From Brugia malayi (taxonomy: Eukaryota > Nematoda > Chromadorea > Rhabditida > Onchocercidae): 64,000 nucleotides of DNA. The notes under the pieces were generated by a model. The model worked only from the letters and a program-made list of their open reading frames with translations. It ran no database searches and was not told where the DNA came from. The stretch's first letter is position 1. Every line of letters begins with the position of its first letter. The position numbers were made by a program, and so were the translations under genes. The stretch spans positions 8,590,649 through 8,654,648 of the forward strand of contig NW_025062477.1 in assembly GCF_000002995.4 (NCBI RefSeq), given 5' to 3'. This document shows, one piece after another, positions 62,894 through 64,000 of this stretch.

Positions 62894-64000
62894 ATGGTAG
62901 CTGGGGAAATGTATGGTTTGGAATGGTGCAGGCATAGACGAATACCAACTATTCATATGGCCCGAATGATTCAAAGGCGTGAACTTGGTGGCCGGAAACC
63001 AGGTAACTAAGCTTCATAGATATTGCCATGTGCAATCTTGCTGTGCTGGTTAGCATTTGGAGTGCTGCAGCTTTTAGAACTAGCTGCAAAGTAACCATAC
63101 TTCGGACATTTCATGCGTTTTTCTTATTTCTTCAGGAACGCATTTCTTTTATGGCGCGCGACAATTTTATCAGTGTTTTCATCCAAGTTGTAGTATATCA
63201 GGAGTTGATAAGAAAAACTTAATCATTAGAAGGTTTTGTTTTACTAAATTTTTTGAATGAAATGGTAAGAAACTGTAGTTGTAACCCACTTGTATTTTGT
63301 TGCAGTGAGCTTGTATTTTATTGTAATGAACCATTTGTTGTAACTGGAAGACAATTAGGAATACCAGGAGAAAAAAAGGAATAAAGCTGTCAAATTTTAA
63401 TTCATATGTATACTGCATTTGGTCTCATGAAAATAAAAACGTTGGATTTTTTAAGCTTAAAAGATATTCTTTGCAGATTTTCACCGGATGGACGTAATCT
63501 CGTTTGTTTTTCCTCAAACTGTCATAATTTGTATGTTTATGATTATCGTGGTTTCACAAATGCTTACAATAAACAACCGGAAACCATGTTTAAGGTGAAT
63601 TTGCATTTTAAAATCATTAGCTATTATCTCTAAGCAATCATTTCATGTTGTTTCCTCATTTTTCAAGAGGAATATACAAAAGTTTTCGTTTTTAGTACTT
63701 AATATTTAGGTAAGAAACATATGGAACTTTTGATAAATCATGTTTGCATTATACGACATGTTCATTTTCAGAATATTCTTAACATACACTTTATGCATAC
63801 ATACACCAGTTTCTGATTTTCCTTGTTTATTTCGATATTGTGTCGCATATCTTTATTGCATTTGCCTTATCTTTCATGAAATAAATGTTTCAATTTTTAG
63901 GATGTTTTTTCGAAGCGTTTTATAATAAATCTAGTAACTGATGATGAAGAAGGAGCTGCTTTGAACAAAGAATTCGTTTTTTTTACAGAAGATTGCCGTT
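62894..64000 (+). CDS. DET1: DET1 homologue, N-terminal part (runs off the window)
   Basis: DET1 is an adaptor of the CUL4-DDB1 ubiquitin ligase (with DDA1 and COP1) that controls turnover of transcription factors in the nucleus. Exons 62894-63002, 63136-63232, 63477-63594 and 63901-64000 join in phase; the last is cut by the window end. Family landmarks in order: an N-terminal QRRELGGR stretch, an RQFYQCFHPSC segment, the conserved FSPDGRNLVCFSSNCHNLYV, the Tyr-rich YDYRGF, and DVFSKRFIINLV followed by LNKEFVFFTEDCR, all as in animal DET1. The start ATG lies four bases after a TTCTACAG acceptor. Confidence 0.85.

Noticed and set aside
1..64000. Bacterial endosymbiont-derived insertions, CRISPR arrays, rRNA or tRNA genes
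   Set aside because: I looked for bacterial-type long open frames, regularly spaced repeats and cloverleaf or rRNA-like blocks and found none I could support by eye; a tRNA scan would be needed to be certain.

Overview
The window looks like nuclear DNA of a nematode. It is AT-rich, and its protein-coding genes are cut into many small exons by GT...AG introns, most with T-rich TTTCAG-type acceptors. Several ATGs follow directly after an acceptor-like AG, as expected where a spliced leader is added. The protein set (a nematode-style astacin, TFIIIC, the nuclear cap-binding protein, TIM23, DET1, an NDUFS5-like subunit) also fits. A clade III or filarial nematode is my inference from base composition and intron style; nothing in the sequence proves the species. 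I saw no prokaryotic gene organisation, CRISPR array, rRNA or convincing tRNA. All gene models below come from reading exons by eye and checking that intron phases join.

Layout. 1-4384: 3' part of the large TFIIIC subunit gene (GTF3C1-like, + strand, 12 exons in phase). 4385-7255: weakly resolved coding pieces ending in a small tail-anchored membrane protein. 8425-10579: RMDN-family TPR protein. 11364-17637: nuclear cap-binding protein NCBP1/CBP80. 19325-34633: a 15-exon gene for an unrecognised protein of about 1254 residues, with a Cys-rich N-terminal region and three degenerate ~57-residue repeats. 34744-38674: astacin metalloprotease with EGF and CUB modules. 39703-44413: RPRD2-like CID-domain protein that should bind the RNA polymerase II CTD. 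46622-47936: TIM23. 57961-58425 (minus): CHTF8/Ctf8. 60214-61147: unrecognised single-pass membrane protein. 61548-62252: NDUFS5-like complex I subunit. 62894 to the window end: 5' part of DET1.

The unusual region is 46-60 kb. The promoter, first exon and start of the second exon of TIM23 (46028-47262) occur again in inverted orientation at 50128-51361. That copy sits in the centre of a 3.85-kb imperfect palindrome (48717-52566) whose ~1.2-kb arms end in a ~300-bp polypyrimidine/polypurine tract. A second inverted repeat begins exactly at the right palindrome edge (52566-53350). It encloses one exon of an EDC4 (Ge-1, mRNA decapping scaffold) gene on the minus strand, while the remaining EDC4 exons lie on the plus strand at 54032-57244. 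That EDC4 copy has frameshifts, an in-frame stop and an exon split by ~1.4 kb, so it reads as a pseudogene broken by rearrangement. A third copy of part of the palindrome arm lies at 59473-60062.

Functionally the window is a mix of housekeeping genes (Pol III and Pol II transcription, cap binding, mitochondrial import, respiration, ubiquitin-ligase adaptor, sister-chromatid cohesion) with no shared pathway. Most genes are on the plus strand. Spacing is mostly several hundred bases to 2 kb; the 110-bp gap between the 1254-residue protein gene and the astacin is the only operon-like spacing.
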